Assembly: GCA_963704035.1 (NCBI GenBank)
Contig: CAVPGR010000004.1
Span: 1,488,001-1,552,000, forward strand
Length of the DNA: 64,000 nt
Direction: 5' to 3'
Origin: JAOSJL01 sp963704035
GTDB lineage: Bacteria; Actinomycetota; Acidimicrobiia; IMCC26256; JAOSJL01
The notes beneath the pieces are model-generated. The model searched no databases. It was not told the DNA's origin and saw only the letters and a program-made list of their open reading frames with translations. Each line of letters begins with the position of its first letter. The first letter of the stretch is position 1. This document shows positions 1 through 8,675 of this stretch, one piece after another. The position numbers and the translations under genes are program-made.

Positions 1-1
1 T

Positions 2-406
2 CAGAAGCTGCCCGAGGTCTCATGGGACTTCGAGTGGGGAACCAACATGCAGCACGCGCTGATGCTGGCCCGACGCGATCTCGCTCACCGTTCGGGAACC
101 AAGCAGGTCATCATGATCACGGACGGGGAACCGACCGCCCACATCGAACAGGGAGAGCCCGTCTTCCAGTACCCGCCGTCAACCGCCACCGTCGAAGAGA
201 CCCTGCGTGAGGTCACGCGTTGCACACGGGCGGAGATACGTATCAACACGTTCATGCTCGACGAGAGTTACGCCCTCCGTGAGTTCGTCGAGCGGATGAC
301 GCGGCTCAACCGGGGCCGGGCCTTTTTCACGACTCCCGATGAGCTCGGCAGCTACGTTCTCGTGGACTTCCTGGAGGCCCGGGCCCGTCGGCGCCGTGTG
401 AGCTGA
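2..406 (+). CDS. VWA-domain protein, C-terminal part (partial)
   Basis: The 5' end lies outside the window; 134 codons remain, ending in a TGA at 404-406. The fragment has the end of a von Willebrand factor A fold: a helix with NMQHALMLARRDL, then a strand with ITDGEPT, which fits the third MIDAS metal-site motif, then an acidic/basic C-terminus. Proteins of this type often work beside MoxR-type ATPases or magnesium-chelatase-like complexes, but the neighbour that would show this is not in view. It is separated from the following sensor kinase by 67 bases. The VWA assignment is by motif; the partner and substrate are unknown. Confidence 0.75.
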   Translation, partial: QKLPEVSWDFEWGTNMQHALMLARRDLAHRSGTKQVIMITDGEPTAHIEQGEPVFQYPPSTATVEETLREVTRCTRAEIRINTFMLDESYALREFVERMTRLNRGRAFFTTPDELGSYVLVDFLEARARRRRVS

Positions 407-473
407 GCGCCGGATGTGACCTGTTGGCTCAAGCCGGCCCACCCACAGCCGATGACTGGGGGGAGGAGCCGAC

Positions 474-2075
474 ATGAATGACGTCACCACCGACCCGCGT
501 CAGGACGCTTTAGCGGCGTTGCCGCAGGACGTTCAAGAGCGGATCAACGAAGAGGCGCGGGGCGCGGGGTTGCGCCACGAGCCCACCATCGCCGCGATTC
601 GGCGTCGCCGGTTCCAGATCTCGTCCGTGGCCGTGCTGGTCGTCATCGGTCTCCTGGTCGTCACGGCGCTTGCGTCGGGCGTGGGCCCGGACGAGGACAT
701 CGTTCTGTCGCCCACGGTGTTGCGCTTCGGCCTGCTGGCTCTGGCCATCGGCTTCCTGGTCTATGCGATCGAAAAGGAACTCCACCTCCGTCGCCTCGGT
801 CGTCTGCTCGCCGACGAGTTCGCGATCAACACCGCCTTGTCTCACAGTCTCGATCAGTACAGCGCACTCGTGGCAGCAGGTCAGGTCGTCAACTCCGTTC
901 TGGAACTCGAGGATGTTCTCGATGTCATCCTCGAGAACGCGCTCGACATGCTCGAGGGAACCCGCGGTTCGGTCATGCTCCTCGAGGGCACTGACGAGCT
1001 GCGCTCGGTCGCCGTGCGGGGGAACGACCGCGCCAAGGGTGCCGCGGTGAAGCTCGGGGAGTCCATCTCCGGGCATGTCGCCCGCACTCGTGAGGCCGTG
1101 GTTCTCTCCGGGGATGTCGACGGGGAACGCTTCCCCGGCAAACCCACCAGCGAGCAGGCGCCGACGAGTGCAGTCTGTGCGCCCCTGGAGCACCGCGGAG
1201 AGCTGCTCGGGGTGATCAACGTGAGCCGCGACTCCTCCGACTACGACGAGTACGACCTCCAGACACTGCGCCTCTTCGCGGAGCCCGCCGCGGCGGCGAT
1301 CGCCAACGGCAGGCTCTACGAAGCCGAACGTGCCCACGTGGCCGAGCTGCTCGAACTCGACCGCATGAAGACGGAGTTCATGGCCTCCATGGGCCACGAG
1401 CTGCGGACCCCTCTCACCTCGATCCGGGGCGCCGTTGCGGCTTCGCGTCGTCCCGTGCTCGCCGACGAGGAACGTGGCCACCTCCTGGAGGTCGTGGATC
1501 GCCAGGCCGAACGCCTGCACGCGATGGTGGAGGAGATGCTCACCTCGGCCGACCAGCGAACCCCGGGGGTCATGCCGATGCTGCGCCCGATCGACCTCGC
1601 GGCTCTGGTGCGCCTCGTCGCCCTCGACTCTCAGGTGGCCGGCCGACCGGTCGAGGTGGACGCTCCACCGCGCTGCGATGTCCGCGGCGACCCCGAATCC
1701 ATTCGGCGCATCGTCGGGAACCTGATCGAGAACGCCTTCAAGTACGGCGAACCCCCCGTCAGGATCGTGGTGGGGTGCCACGACGACTCCGTGGTCCTGT
1801 CGGTCGAGGACGGCGGCCGCGGCGTTCCCGAATCCGAACGGGAGAGGATCTTCGAGCGCTACTACCGGGCAAATCGGTCAGACAGCACGCCTGGTCACGG
1901 CCTGGGTCTCCCCATCGTCCGGGGGCTCGTGACCGCCTGTGGCGGAACTGTCTGGGTGGAAGACGCCACCAACGGTGGCGCAGCCTTCAGAGTGACCCTC
2001 CCCGTCCGATCAGAAGTCGACGAACCAGCACCGAACCGGGAGGAGCCGGCGTGGGCGGCAAGCCAAAAGTCCTGA
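474..2075 (+). CDS. GAF-domain sensor histidine kinase
   Basis: 533 residues. Two hydrophobic segments (about residues 50-70 and 82-100) anchor the protein in the membrane. A GAF domain follows (about 130-285), then a HisKA dimerisation domain with the phospho-acceptor His308 in GHELRTPLTSIRG, then an HATPase domain with the N box NLIENAFKYG, the G1 box DGGRGVP and the G2 box GHGLGLPI. There is no periplasmic sensor loop of any size, so the signal is probably read by the cytoplasmic GAF domain or the membrane part. It overlaps the following response regulator by 25 bases, so the two form a two-component pair. The ligand cannot be told from sequence. Confidence 0.9.
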   Translation: MNDVTTDPRQDALAALPQDVQERINEEARGAGLRHEPTIAAIRRRRFQISSVAVLVVIGLLVVTALASGVGPDEDIVLSPTVLRFGLLALAIGFLVYAIEKELHLRRLGRLLADEFAINTALSHSLDQYSALVAAGQVVNSVLELEDVLDVILENALDMLEGTRGSVMLLEGTDELRSVAVRGNDRAKGAAVKLGESISGHVARTREAVVLSGDVDGERFPGKPTSEQAPTSAVCAPLEHRGELLGVINVSRDSSDYDEYDLQTLRLFAEPAAAAIANGRLYEAERAHVAELLELDRMKTEFMASMGHELRTPLTSIRGAVAASRRPVLADEERGHLLEVVDRQAERLHAMVEEMLTSADQRTPGVMPMLRPIDLAALVRLVALDSQVAGRPVEVDAPPRCDVRGDPESIRRIVGNLIENAFKYGEPPVRIVVGCHDDSVVLSVEDGGRGVPESERERIFERYYRANRSDSTPGHGLGLPIVRGLVTACGGTVWVEDATNGGAAFRVTLPVRSEVDEPAPNREEPAWAASQKS

Positions 2076-2509
2076 TCGTGGACGATGAGCCCGATGTGCT
2101 GCTGACGCTGCGCATCCTGCTCGAGGGCGAAGGTTTCGAACCGTCTCTGGCTGCCGAGGGTGAGACGGCTCTTCGACGTATCGACAATGAGCAGCCGGAC
2201 CTCCTGCTGCTGGACATCATGATGCCTGTCCTCGACGGTTGGATGGTTCTCGCACAGCTCTCCGACCGTCCGCACCGTCCGAAGGTCGTCGTGTGTTCGG
2301 CCAAGACCGGAGAGCTCGACATCGCCCGCGCCAAGGAGCTCGGCGCTGCCGCGTACATCACGAAGCCGTTCGACCCCATGGATCTCGTTGCGACGTTGCG
2401 CGAAGTCCTTGCCGGCCGGGAGACCCAACGGGTCGAAACCGCGCCGGAGACCGCGTCCGACGCTCCGTCACAGACAACGTCGCCCGACGTGGTGAATCAC
2501 ACCACCTAG
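2051..2509 (+). CDS. Single-domain response regulator
   Basis: 152 residues from a GTG that overlaps the end of the sensor kinase, so translation is probably coupled. The receiver domain shows the acidic pair in IVDDEPDV, the phospho-acceptor Asp55 in LLLLDIMMP, and the conserved lysine in YITKPFD. No DNA-binding or enzymatic output domain follows; the last 25 residues are Thr/Ser/Pro-rich and look disordered. It must therefore act by protein-protein contact or phosphate relay. A longer frame upstream exists but reads through the kinase gene and encodes nothing of this family, so the GTG start is preferred. Confidence 0.9.
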   Translation: MGGKPKVLIVDDEPDVLLTLRILLEGEGFEPSLAAEGETALRRIDNEQPDLLLLDIMMPVLDGWMVLAQLSDRPHRPKVVVCSAKTGELDIARAKELGAAAYITKPFDPMDLVATLREVLAGRETQRVETAPETASDAPSQTTSPDVVNHTT

Positions 2510-2527
2510 CCGAACCTCTTCGACTCG

Positions 2528-3853
2528 CTAGCCGGAGCTCTCCACTTCGGAACGGTGTCCGGCGCGGGACGTACGTTCTGTTCGGTTCCGCCTCCAAGCC
2601 TGTACCCGCTCACTGATACTCGGCTTCCGCGGAGTCCCGGGCCGGTCGCGACCCCGACGGAGTCCACGGAGGTAGGAGAGACCCGCAAATCCGAGCGCCA
2701 GTGAGAGCGTGAGAAATCCGATCTGCGGGCTCGGCACGAACACGACGGCCAGCAGCGACCCGACGACCCACAGGATCTGGAACTTCGTCTCCATCCGGGC
2801 GAACGTCCGACCACGGATGGCATCGGGAGCGTCGCGCTGGAGCACGCTGTCGAAGGCCAGCTTGCCGGCACTCGCTCCGATACCCACTGCCAACGACGCC
2901 AGGAGGGCGGTGACGGAGTTGTAGAACCGGGCGACCCCCAACACAGCGACGGCGGGGAGGAGGAGCGACCCCACCAGGATGTATTCCTCGCGGATCCGCT
3001 CGCGCAGGCTCGGTGCCACGACGGCGCCGAGAAGGGTGCCGAGTGAACTCACAGCCAGCGCGGCTCCGAAGACCCAGAAGGGCTCACCGGCGCGCTTGAA
3101 GGTGAACGCCAGCAACAGGACGAGAAAGCCCACGCCCATGCGCATGACGGCCATAGCAGTGCCGGCCAGCACCACGCTCGGCAGGTGCAGCTCCTCGCGT
3201 TCGAGCTCGAGCTGAGCGCTTCGTTTCTCGTCGGCGGTTCGTCGCACCTTCGATCTCGGAATCCTCAGAGCGAAGACCGCGCCCGCCAGGTAGATGAAGG
3301 CCCCGACGCGCAGAACCCAGTCGGGACCGAACAGGCCCAGGATCGCACCCGCGACGATGCCGGCTATCGCTCCGGCGACGACGCCGACCACCGACAGGCG
3401 CGAGTTGGCCGTGACGAGCTCGTCGTGGTCGCGAACGAGCATGGGAACGAGCGAGCTCTTCGAGATCGAGTAGGTCTTGCCCAGAACGAGCAGCGAGAAC
3501 GCAAGGGGATACAACGCGAGGTCGTTGAGGTGGTCGGCCGTGACGAGACACAACACGAACTGTGTGATGCCCACGGCCGTGATCATGAGCGACCGGGCAC
3601 CGCGGATCCGGTCGAGGGCCGGTCCCATGAAGGGGGCGACGATCGCAAAGGGCGCCATCGTGAAGAGCAGCGCCAGGATCACACGCGGACGGGCGGCATC
3701 CGCCGACACGGTGAAGAAGAGAGACCCGGATAGCGCGAGGAAGAAGAAGACGTCACCCGAGACCGAGAAGCTGTGGGTCACCGCGAGTCGTGAAAAGGGC
3801 GTCGCCCCCGCGAATCTCGGATCACGGGGCCCCGGAGGGTTCGGGTTCGCCAT
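2528..3853 (-). CDS. MFS-type transporter
   Basis: 441 residues with about ten to twelve hydrophobic segments, arranged as two halves around a charged cytoplasmic loop (near residues 195-215, rich in Arg, Lys and Glu). The layout fits the major facilitator superfamily, of the class with poorly conserved substrate motifs often annotated as enterobactin-exporter or macrolide-efflux-like. The C-terminus is an unusually basic tail of about 45 residues. It runs convergent with the response regulator (19 bases between stop codons) and divergent from ppk. The substrate is unknown. Confidence 0.8.
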   Translation of the reverse strand: MANPNPPGPRDPRFAGATPFSRLAVTHSFSVSGDVFFFLALSGSLFFTVSADAARPRVILALLFTMAPFAIVAPFMGPALDRIRGARSLMITAVGITQFVLCLVTADHLNDLALYPLAFSLLVLGKTYSISKSSLVPMLVRDHDELVTANSRLSVVGVVAGAIAGIVAGAILGLFGPDWVLRVGAFIYLAGAVFALRIPRSKVRRTADEKRSAQLELEREELHLPSVVLAGTAMAVMRMGVGFLVLLLAFTFKRAGEPFWVFGAALAVSSLGTLLGAVVAPSLRERIREEYILVGSLLLPAVAVLGVARFYNSVTALLASLAVGIGASAGKLAFDSVLQRDAPDAIRGRTFARMETKFQILWVVGSLLAVVFVPSPQIGFLTLSLALGFAGLSYLRGLRRGRDRPGTPRKPSISERVQAWRRNRTERTSRAGHRSEVESSG

Positions 3854-3970
3854 CGCGGTGCGAGCCTACCGCCGACCCGGATTGCAGCTGGAGGAGTCCG
3901 GGCCGACGAGAGCAGGCGGGGGGCGACCGGCCTGGAGAACCGCGACCGGGGCCACCGGTAGGCTGTTGGT

Positions 3971-6145
3971 GTGACGAACCCCGCCTCGCCGCCGCCTCTC
4001 GACGAGGGCGCGGGCGCCGCTTCATCGGATCCGTCGGCATCGGAGCGCCCGCCGTTGCTTCCCGATGCCGCCGGCAGGTTCGGCAATCCGGGCGCCGATG
4101 GCGAACGGCGCTACCTGAACCGCGAGCTCTCGTGGCTCGACTTCAACGCCCGAGTCCTGGCGCTGGCCGAAGATCCGGGGCGGCCGCTGCTCGAGCGGGC
4201 GAAGTTTCTGGCGATCTTCTCGTCGAATCTCGACGAGTTCTTTCAGGTCCGAGTCTCGGCGTTGCGAGCACAACTGCTCGCCGGCATGTCCGAGCCGGGC
4301 TCCGACGGTCTCGAACCTCTCGAACAACTCCGTGCGATCTCATCCGCGGCTCGTGAGCTCGTGACGCGCCAGGCGTCGGTCTTCACCGAGGACGTGGCGC
4401 CCGCGTTCGCCGAGGAGGGGATCGAACTCGTCGACTGGTCCGATCTCGGAATCGACGATCAGAAGCAGCTTGTCGAGATCTTCGAGGAGCGCGTGTTCCC
4501 GGTTCTGACTCCTCTTGCCGTCGACCCTGCGCACCCCTTCCCCTATATCTCCAACCTGTCGCTCAACCTGGCCGTCATCGTCCGCGATCCTGTCGATGGC
4601 GATCGGCGCTTCGCCCGGGTGAAGGTGCCACCGATCCTGCCGCGGTTCGTCACGCTTCCCGACAACTTGCGTTTCCTCCCGCTCGAACAGCTCATCGCTG
4701 CGCGCGCCGACGCACTGTTCCCGGGCATGGAGGTGCTCGCGCACCATGCTTTCCGAGTCACCCGCGACACGGACTACGAATTGGGTGACGAGTCGGCCGA
4801 CCTCCTCGAGGCGATGGAGACCGTTCTGCGGGAACGCACGAAGTTCGGACGCGTCGTGCGCCTGGAAGTCGGCGCCGACATGTCCGACGGGGTCCTCGAC
4901 CTGCTCATCCGCGAGCTTCAGGTTGCCCGAGAAGACGTGTACACCATCGACGCCCCTCTCGATCTGTCCGGGCTGTGGTCGGTCTACGCCCTGAATCGCC
5001 CGGAGTTGAAAGATCCGGAATGGACGCCGCAGACCCAGCCGGCGCTCGGACGCCCCGATGCCCCCACCGACTTCTTCCGTCTGATGCGCGACGGCGACAT
5101 CATGGTCCACCACCCGTACGACTCGTTCGCCACATCGGTCGAGGCGTTCATCGGGCAGGCAGCCCGCGATCCCGACGTCCTCGCAATCAAGCAGACCATC
5201 TACCGCACCTCCGGTGAGGAGAGCGGCATCGTGGCGTCACTCGTGAAGGCCGCCGAGGCCGGCAAGCAGGTCGTGGCGCTCGTCGAGCTCAAGGCGCGCT
5301 TCGACGAGCAGGCGAACATCGAACGGGCACAAGTACTCGAGGAGGCCGGGGTCCACGTCGTGTACGGACTCGTGGGGCTGAAGACCCACTGCAAGACCAT
5401 GCTCGTCGTGCGTCAGGAGTCCGACGGCATCCGCCGCTACTGCCATGTCGGGACGGGTAACTACAACCCCAAGACAGCCGGTTTGTACGAGGACATCGGG
5501 ATCCTCACCGCCGACGAGGAGATCGGCTCCGATTTGAGCCAGCTGTTCAACCACCTGACCGGCTACAGCCACCAGGTCCAGTACCGCAAGATCCTGGTGG
5601 CACCCGACACGATGAAGCCGGGCCTCCTCGCACGCATCCAGGACGAGGCCGCGCGCGCCGATGGGCACATCACGTTCAAGATGAATGCGCTTCTCGATCC
5701 CGAGATCATCGATGCTCTGTACGAGGCGTCAGACGCTGGATGCCGCATCGACCTGATCGTGCGCGGGATCTGCTCGCTGCGTCCCGGCGTGTCCGGGCTC
5801 TCCGAGAACATCAGGGTGCGCTCGATCCTCGGGCGCTACCTCGAGCACTCCCGCATCTATCGCTTCGGTGCAGACCCTGCAACAGCCGAGTACATCATCG
5901 GGTCGGCCGACCTCATGCCGCGCAATCTGGATCGCCGCGTCGAGGCCCTTGTTCCTGTGAGCGACGCCAACCTTCGAGGCCGCCTCGCGGAGGTGCTCGA
6001 GATCAATCTGTCCGACGGCGAGCTGGCGTGGGAGCTCGGACCCGACGACGTCTGGCGACGAGTGGAGCGGCGACCCGGCACGGAAACCCACACAGCGCTC
6101 GAAGAGCTGGCGCTCGCTCGAAGTCGTGTCGACGCACGAACCTGA
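3971..6145 (+). CDS. ppk1: Polyphosphate kinase 1
   Basis: 724 residues from GTG. It reversibly polymerises the gamma-phosphate of ATP into inorganic polyphosphate. The PPK1 N-terminal signature YLNRELSWLDFNARVL is at about residues 47-62. In the C-terminal phospholipase-D-like domains, the catalytic histidine is expected at H473 (VGLKTHCKTM), with a second conserved histidine at H492 (CHVGTGNYNP). The length is normal for the family. The gene overlaps the next by 20 bases and heads a four-gene set devoted to polyphosphate and phosphate hydrolysis. No PHO box was seen in the 117 bases upstream. Confidence 0.97.
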   Translation: MTNPASPPPLDEGAGAASSDPSASERPPLLPDAAGRFGNPGADGERRYLNRELSWLDFNARVLALAEDPGRPLLERAKFLAIFSSNLDEFFQVRVSALRAQLLAGMSEPGSDGLEPLEQLRAISSAARELVTRQASVFTEDVAPAFAEEGIELVDWSDLGIDDQKQLVEIFEERVFPVLTPLAVDPAHPFPYISNLSLNLAVIVRDPVDGDRRFARVKVPPILPRFVTLPDNLRFLPLEQLIAARADALFPGMEVLAHHAFRVTRDTDYELGDESADLLEAMETVLRERTKFGRVVRLEVGADMSDGVLDLLIRELQVAREDVYTIDAPLDLSGLWSVYALNRPELKDPEWTPQTQPALGRPDAPTDFFRLMRDGDIMVHHPYDSFATSVEAFIGQAARDPDVLAIKQTIYRTSGEESGIVASLVKAAEAGKQVVALVELKARFDEQANIERAQVLEEAGVHVVYGLVGLKTHCKTMLVVRQESDGIRRYCHVGTGNYNPKTAGLYEDIGILTADEEIGSDLSQLFNHLTGYSHQVQYRKILVAPDTMKPGLLARIQDEAARADGHITFKMNALLDPEIIDALYEASDAGCRIDLIVRGICSLRPGVSGLSENIRVRSILGRYLEHSRIYRFGADPATAEYIIGSADLMPRNLDRRVEALVPVSDANLRGRLAEVLEINLSDGELAWELGPDDVWRRVERRPGTETHTALEELALARSRVDART

Positions 6146-7643
6146 CCATTCCGAGGCGGCTGTGAAGCTGGCGCTGGCGCCCGGCTTCCACCTTCCCGAC
6201 TTGAGCGACGTGGTTCAAGGTGTCGTGGTGTCGTCGCACGAACCCACCGATCGTTCGACGTCGTATGTCGACACCGGCGACCTCCGACTCATCCGCGCCG
6301 GTGCCCTTCTGCGCCACGTCAGCGACGAGGGGTGGATCGTGGAACTGCCGACGGGTCCGGACGACCCCGGTGGTCGGGAGGAGCCACGAACCGTGTTGCG
6401 CATCGAGGGATCAGCGGGATCGCCGCCGCCCGCCGCGGTCGATCTCGTCCGAGCATTCGCGCGAAGGGCGCCTCTTGTGCGCGTCGCCCGGATCCGAACC
6501 TCCAGTCGACGCGTTGGCTTGCTCGACGAAGACCACGAAGTCCTCACCGAGATCGTCGACGACGAGGTCTCCGTGTTCGACGGACGGCGGATCGCGCTGA
6601 GATTCCGCGAAGCGACCGTGACACCCGTGGCACGCGGCGCCACCGATCTGGCCACGATGGTCGCCGAGAGGTTGCGCCTCGCAGGTGCCGGACGTGGAGA
6701 TACGAGGCCGGAGGTCGTGCGCGTTCTCGGGCCCCGCGCGGGGGAGCCCCTCCCGGAGCGCCCCGACCCCGAGATCGGGGCCGACGCGTCGACACGCGAC
6801 GTCGTGGCGAATACTCTCGCCGTCTCCGTCGAGCGACTCGTTCTCCACGACCCGTGGGTCCGGATCGGACGTGGCCCCGAAGACGTCCATCAGGCGCGTG
6901 TCGCCGTGCGGCGACTCCGGTCGGATCTGCGGACCTTCCGGTCGATTCTCGACGAGCCATGGCAGACGGAACTGCGTGCCGAGCTGCGGTGGGTGGGTGC
7001 CGAACTGGGTGCGGTACGTGACATCGAGGTTCTCCGGGAGCGCCTCGGGCGTCGTGTCGCCTCTCTCCCCGCGCGCGAGGCTCTGCCGGGCCGCCACATC
7101 CTCGACGATCTCGACGCGCGCCACCGCGACGCGCGCGCCGATCTGCTCGCAGCGATGCGCTCCGAGCGCTACGTGCTGCTCCTGGACCGCCTGGTCGACG
7201 CGGCCCGGGAGCCCCGCGTCGGCCCCGACGGCGACACTCCGGCCGCCCATGTTCTCCCTACGCTCGTCTCCGGACCCTGGAAGCACCTGGCCGACACAGT
7301 GGCGTCTCTGGGCGATCATCCGGCTGATGAGGCACTCCACGAGGTTCGGATACGCGCCAAACGGGCCCGCTACGCCGCCGAGGCCGTGGCGCCCGCAGCG
7401 CCCAAGCGCGCCCGGTCCTTCGCTCGAGCCGCTACACGCGTCCAGGACGTGCTGGGTGAGCATCAGGACGCCTGCACCGCAGGGCGGTGGTTGCGCAACG
7501 TGGCACGCGACGCGCCCGAACCCGTGGTCTTCGCCGCGGGAATGCTCGCCGAGAAGGAGCGCCGTGCGGCCAATGCCGCCCGGAAGAGGTTTCCCAAGGC
7601 GTGGCGCAGACTCAACGCCAAGAAGCTCCGGTCCTGGATGTGA
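6126..7643 (+). CDS. CYTH-CHAD domain protein, polyphosphate-associated
   Basis: 505 residues from GTG. The N-terminal ~200 residues form a CYTH (triphosphate tunnel) domain, with strands carrying alternating Arg/Glu such as VELPTG, VLRIEGSAG and RIALRFREATV. The C-terminal ~290 residues are an alpha-helical CHAD domain with conserved basic patches (VHQARVAVRRLRSDLR, LHEVRIRAKRARYAAE). CHAD domains bind polyphosphate. The hallmark CYTH motif ExExK reads EAAVK here, so one metal-binding glutamate is replaced and triphosphatase activity may be weakened. The 20-base overlap with ppk1 and 4-base overlap with the Nudix gene indicate one operon. Confidence 0.9.
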   Translation: MSTHEPDHSEAAVKLALAPGFHLPDLSDVVQGVVVSSHEPTDRSTSYVDTGDLRLIRAGALLRHVSDEGWIVELPTGPDDPGGREEPRTVLRIEGSAGSPPPAAVDLVRAFARRAPLVRVARIRTSSRRVGLLDEDHEVLTEIVDDEVSVFDGRRIALRFREATVTPVARGATDLATMVAERLRLAGAGRGDTRPEVVRVLGPRAGEPLPERPDPEIGADASTRDVVANTLAVSVERLVLHDPWVRIGRGPEDVHQARVAVRRLRSDLRTFRSILDEPWQTELRAELRWVGAELGAVRDIEVLRERLGRRVASLPAREALPGRHILDDLDARHRDARADLLAAMRSERYVLLLDRLVDAAREPRVGPDGDTPAAHVLPTLVSGPWKHLADTVASLGDHPADEALHEVRIRAKRARYAAEAVAPAAPKRARSFARAATRVQDVLGEHQDACTAGRWLRNVARDAPEPVVFAAGMLAEKERRAANAARKRFPKAWRRLNAKKLRSWM

Positions 7644-8104
7644 GCAGCGCGCGACGCATCCGGAAGGATGGCACCGGGAAGGATGGCAGCGGGAAGGATG
7701 ACGTGGTGCGCGCTGCCGGAGGGATCCTGTGGCGCCGACGCGACGACGGGACGCTCGACGTGATGATCGTTCACCGGCCTCGGTATGACGACTGGAGTTT
7801 CCCGAAGGGCAAACTGGACCCCGGTGAATCGGACGAAACGGCGGCGGTGCGCGAAGTCGAGGAAGAGACGGGACATCGCTGCCGCCTGGGTGAGGAACTG
7901 GGCATGGTCCGCTACAGCGATCGCCGCGGGCGACCAAAGCATGTCCGATACTGGGCGATGACGTCGGTGGATCCCTTCTCCGATGGCGTTGCGGCTGCCG
8001 ACGACGAGGAGGTCGACATGTCGCGCTGGGTGGACCTCGACGAGGCTCGAGAGTTCTTGTCGTACGACCGGGACCGCCAGCTCCTCGATCGGCTGGATCG
8101 ATGA
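7640..8104 (+). CDS. Nudix hydrolase (MutT1-like N-half)
   Basis: 154 residues. The GTG start overlaps the previous stop in GTGA. The complete Nudix box G-x5-E-x7-REVEEETG runs from GKLDPGESDETAAV (about residues 55-80), so it should hydrolyse nucleoside diphosphate-linked substrates. In mycobacteria, MutT1 is a single protein joining this Nudix fold to a histidine-phosphatase domain and is encoded next to ppk1; here the two halves are separate overlapping genes in the same context. The N-terminus has a KDGTGKDGSGKDD repeat that is outside the conserved fold, so the exact start is less sure than the rest. Confidence 0.92.
   Translation: MSSARRIRKDGTGKDGSGKDDVVRAAGGILWRRRDDGTLDVMIVHRPRYDDWSFPKGKLDPGESDETAAVREVEEETGHRCRLGEELGMVRYSDRRGRPKHVRYWAMTSVDPFSDGVAAADDEEVDMSRWVDLDEAREFLSYDRDRQLLDRLDR
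7664..7700 (+). repeat. 15-bp tandem repeat in Nudix N-terminus
   Basis: About two and a half copies of a 15-base unit beginning AAGGATGGCACCGGG. The repeat encodes KDGTG/KDGSG/KDD at the very start of the Nudix protein, before the folded domain. Its period of five codons keeps the frame when copies are gained or lost. Confidence 0.85.
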
Positions 8105-8565
8105 CGATTCACCTCCTGAGGCATGCGAAGGCGGGGAGTCGTCGTCACCACGTCGGACCGGATGTCCAGCGCGAGCTCACGAAGGCCGGCTGGCGACAGG
8201 CGCACGCGATCGCCGAGGAGTTCGAGGCGATTCCTGTGGACCGGATCATCTCGAGTGAGTACGTGCGGTGTCGTGAAACGGTCACGCCGCTTGCGCACCG
8301 CCGTCGGCTCCCTGTCGACCTCGACGACGCCTTGGCCGAGGGAGCGTCCTGGACGGCTCTCTCGGGGCTTCTGCGGAAACTGGGAGGAACCGATGTCGTT
8401 CTGTGCACGCACGGCGATGTCATCGGCAACGCGCTGGAGAACCTCGTGGCCGAAGGCGTCATTCTCGAAGACGACCTCGTCTTTCCGAAGGGGAGTGTGT
8501 GGGTCTTCGAGACCGTCGAGGGGGACATCGTGTCGGGGCATCACATCCCCGCTCCCTCGTCGTGA
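8101..8565 (+). CDS. SixA-type histidine phosphatase
   Basis: 154 residues. The start overlaps the Nudix stop in ATGA. The histidine-phosphatase superfamily motif is LLRHAKA with the phospho-acceptor His8, and the second catalytic histidine is H104 in LCTHGDV. The short length fits SixA-like members. It matches the C-terminal half of mycobacterial MutT1, so together with the overlapping Nudix gene it probably degrades oxidised or alarmone-type nucleotides to monophosphates. That pairing is inference; alternatively it dephosphorylates phosphohistidine as E. coli SixA does. Confidence 0.9.
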   Translation: MTIHLLRHAKAGSRRHHVGPDVQRELTKAGWRQAHAIAEEFEAIPVDRIISSEYVRCRETVTPLAHRRRLPVDLDDALAEGASWTALSGLLRKLGGTDVVLCTHGDVIGNALENLVAEGVILEDDLVFPKGSVWVFETVEGDIVSGHHIPAPSS

Positions 8566-8675
8566 GCGCTCTTCGCACGTGGCCCTTTCCCGGTAACAGC
8601 TGCACCACGGTTCGGTCGGCGGCTACAGCAGGCGTGATCGGGGGCCGATACCTTGGGCGGTAGGACGTTCAAGGG

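Noticed and set aside
510..1781. Long open frame on the minus strand opposite the sensor kinase (423 codons)
   Set aside because: Composition is Arg/His/Gly-rich without any domain, and it lies fully opposite a gene with clear kinase motifs; typical of antisense frames in GC-rich DNA.
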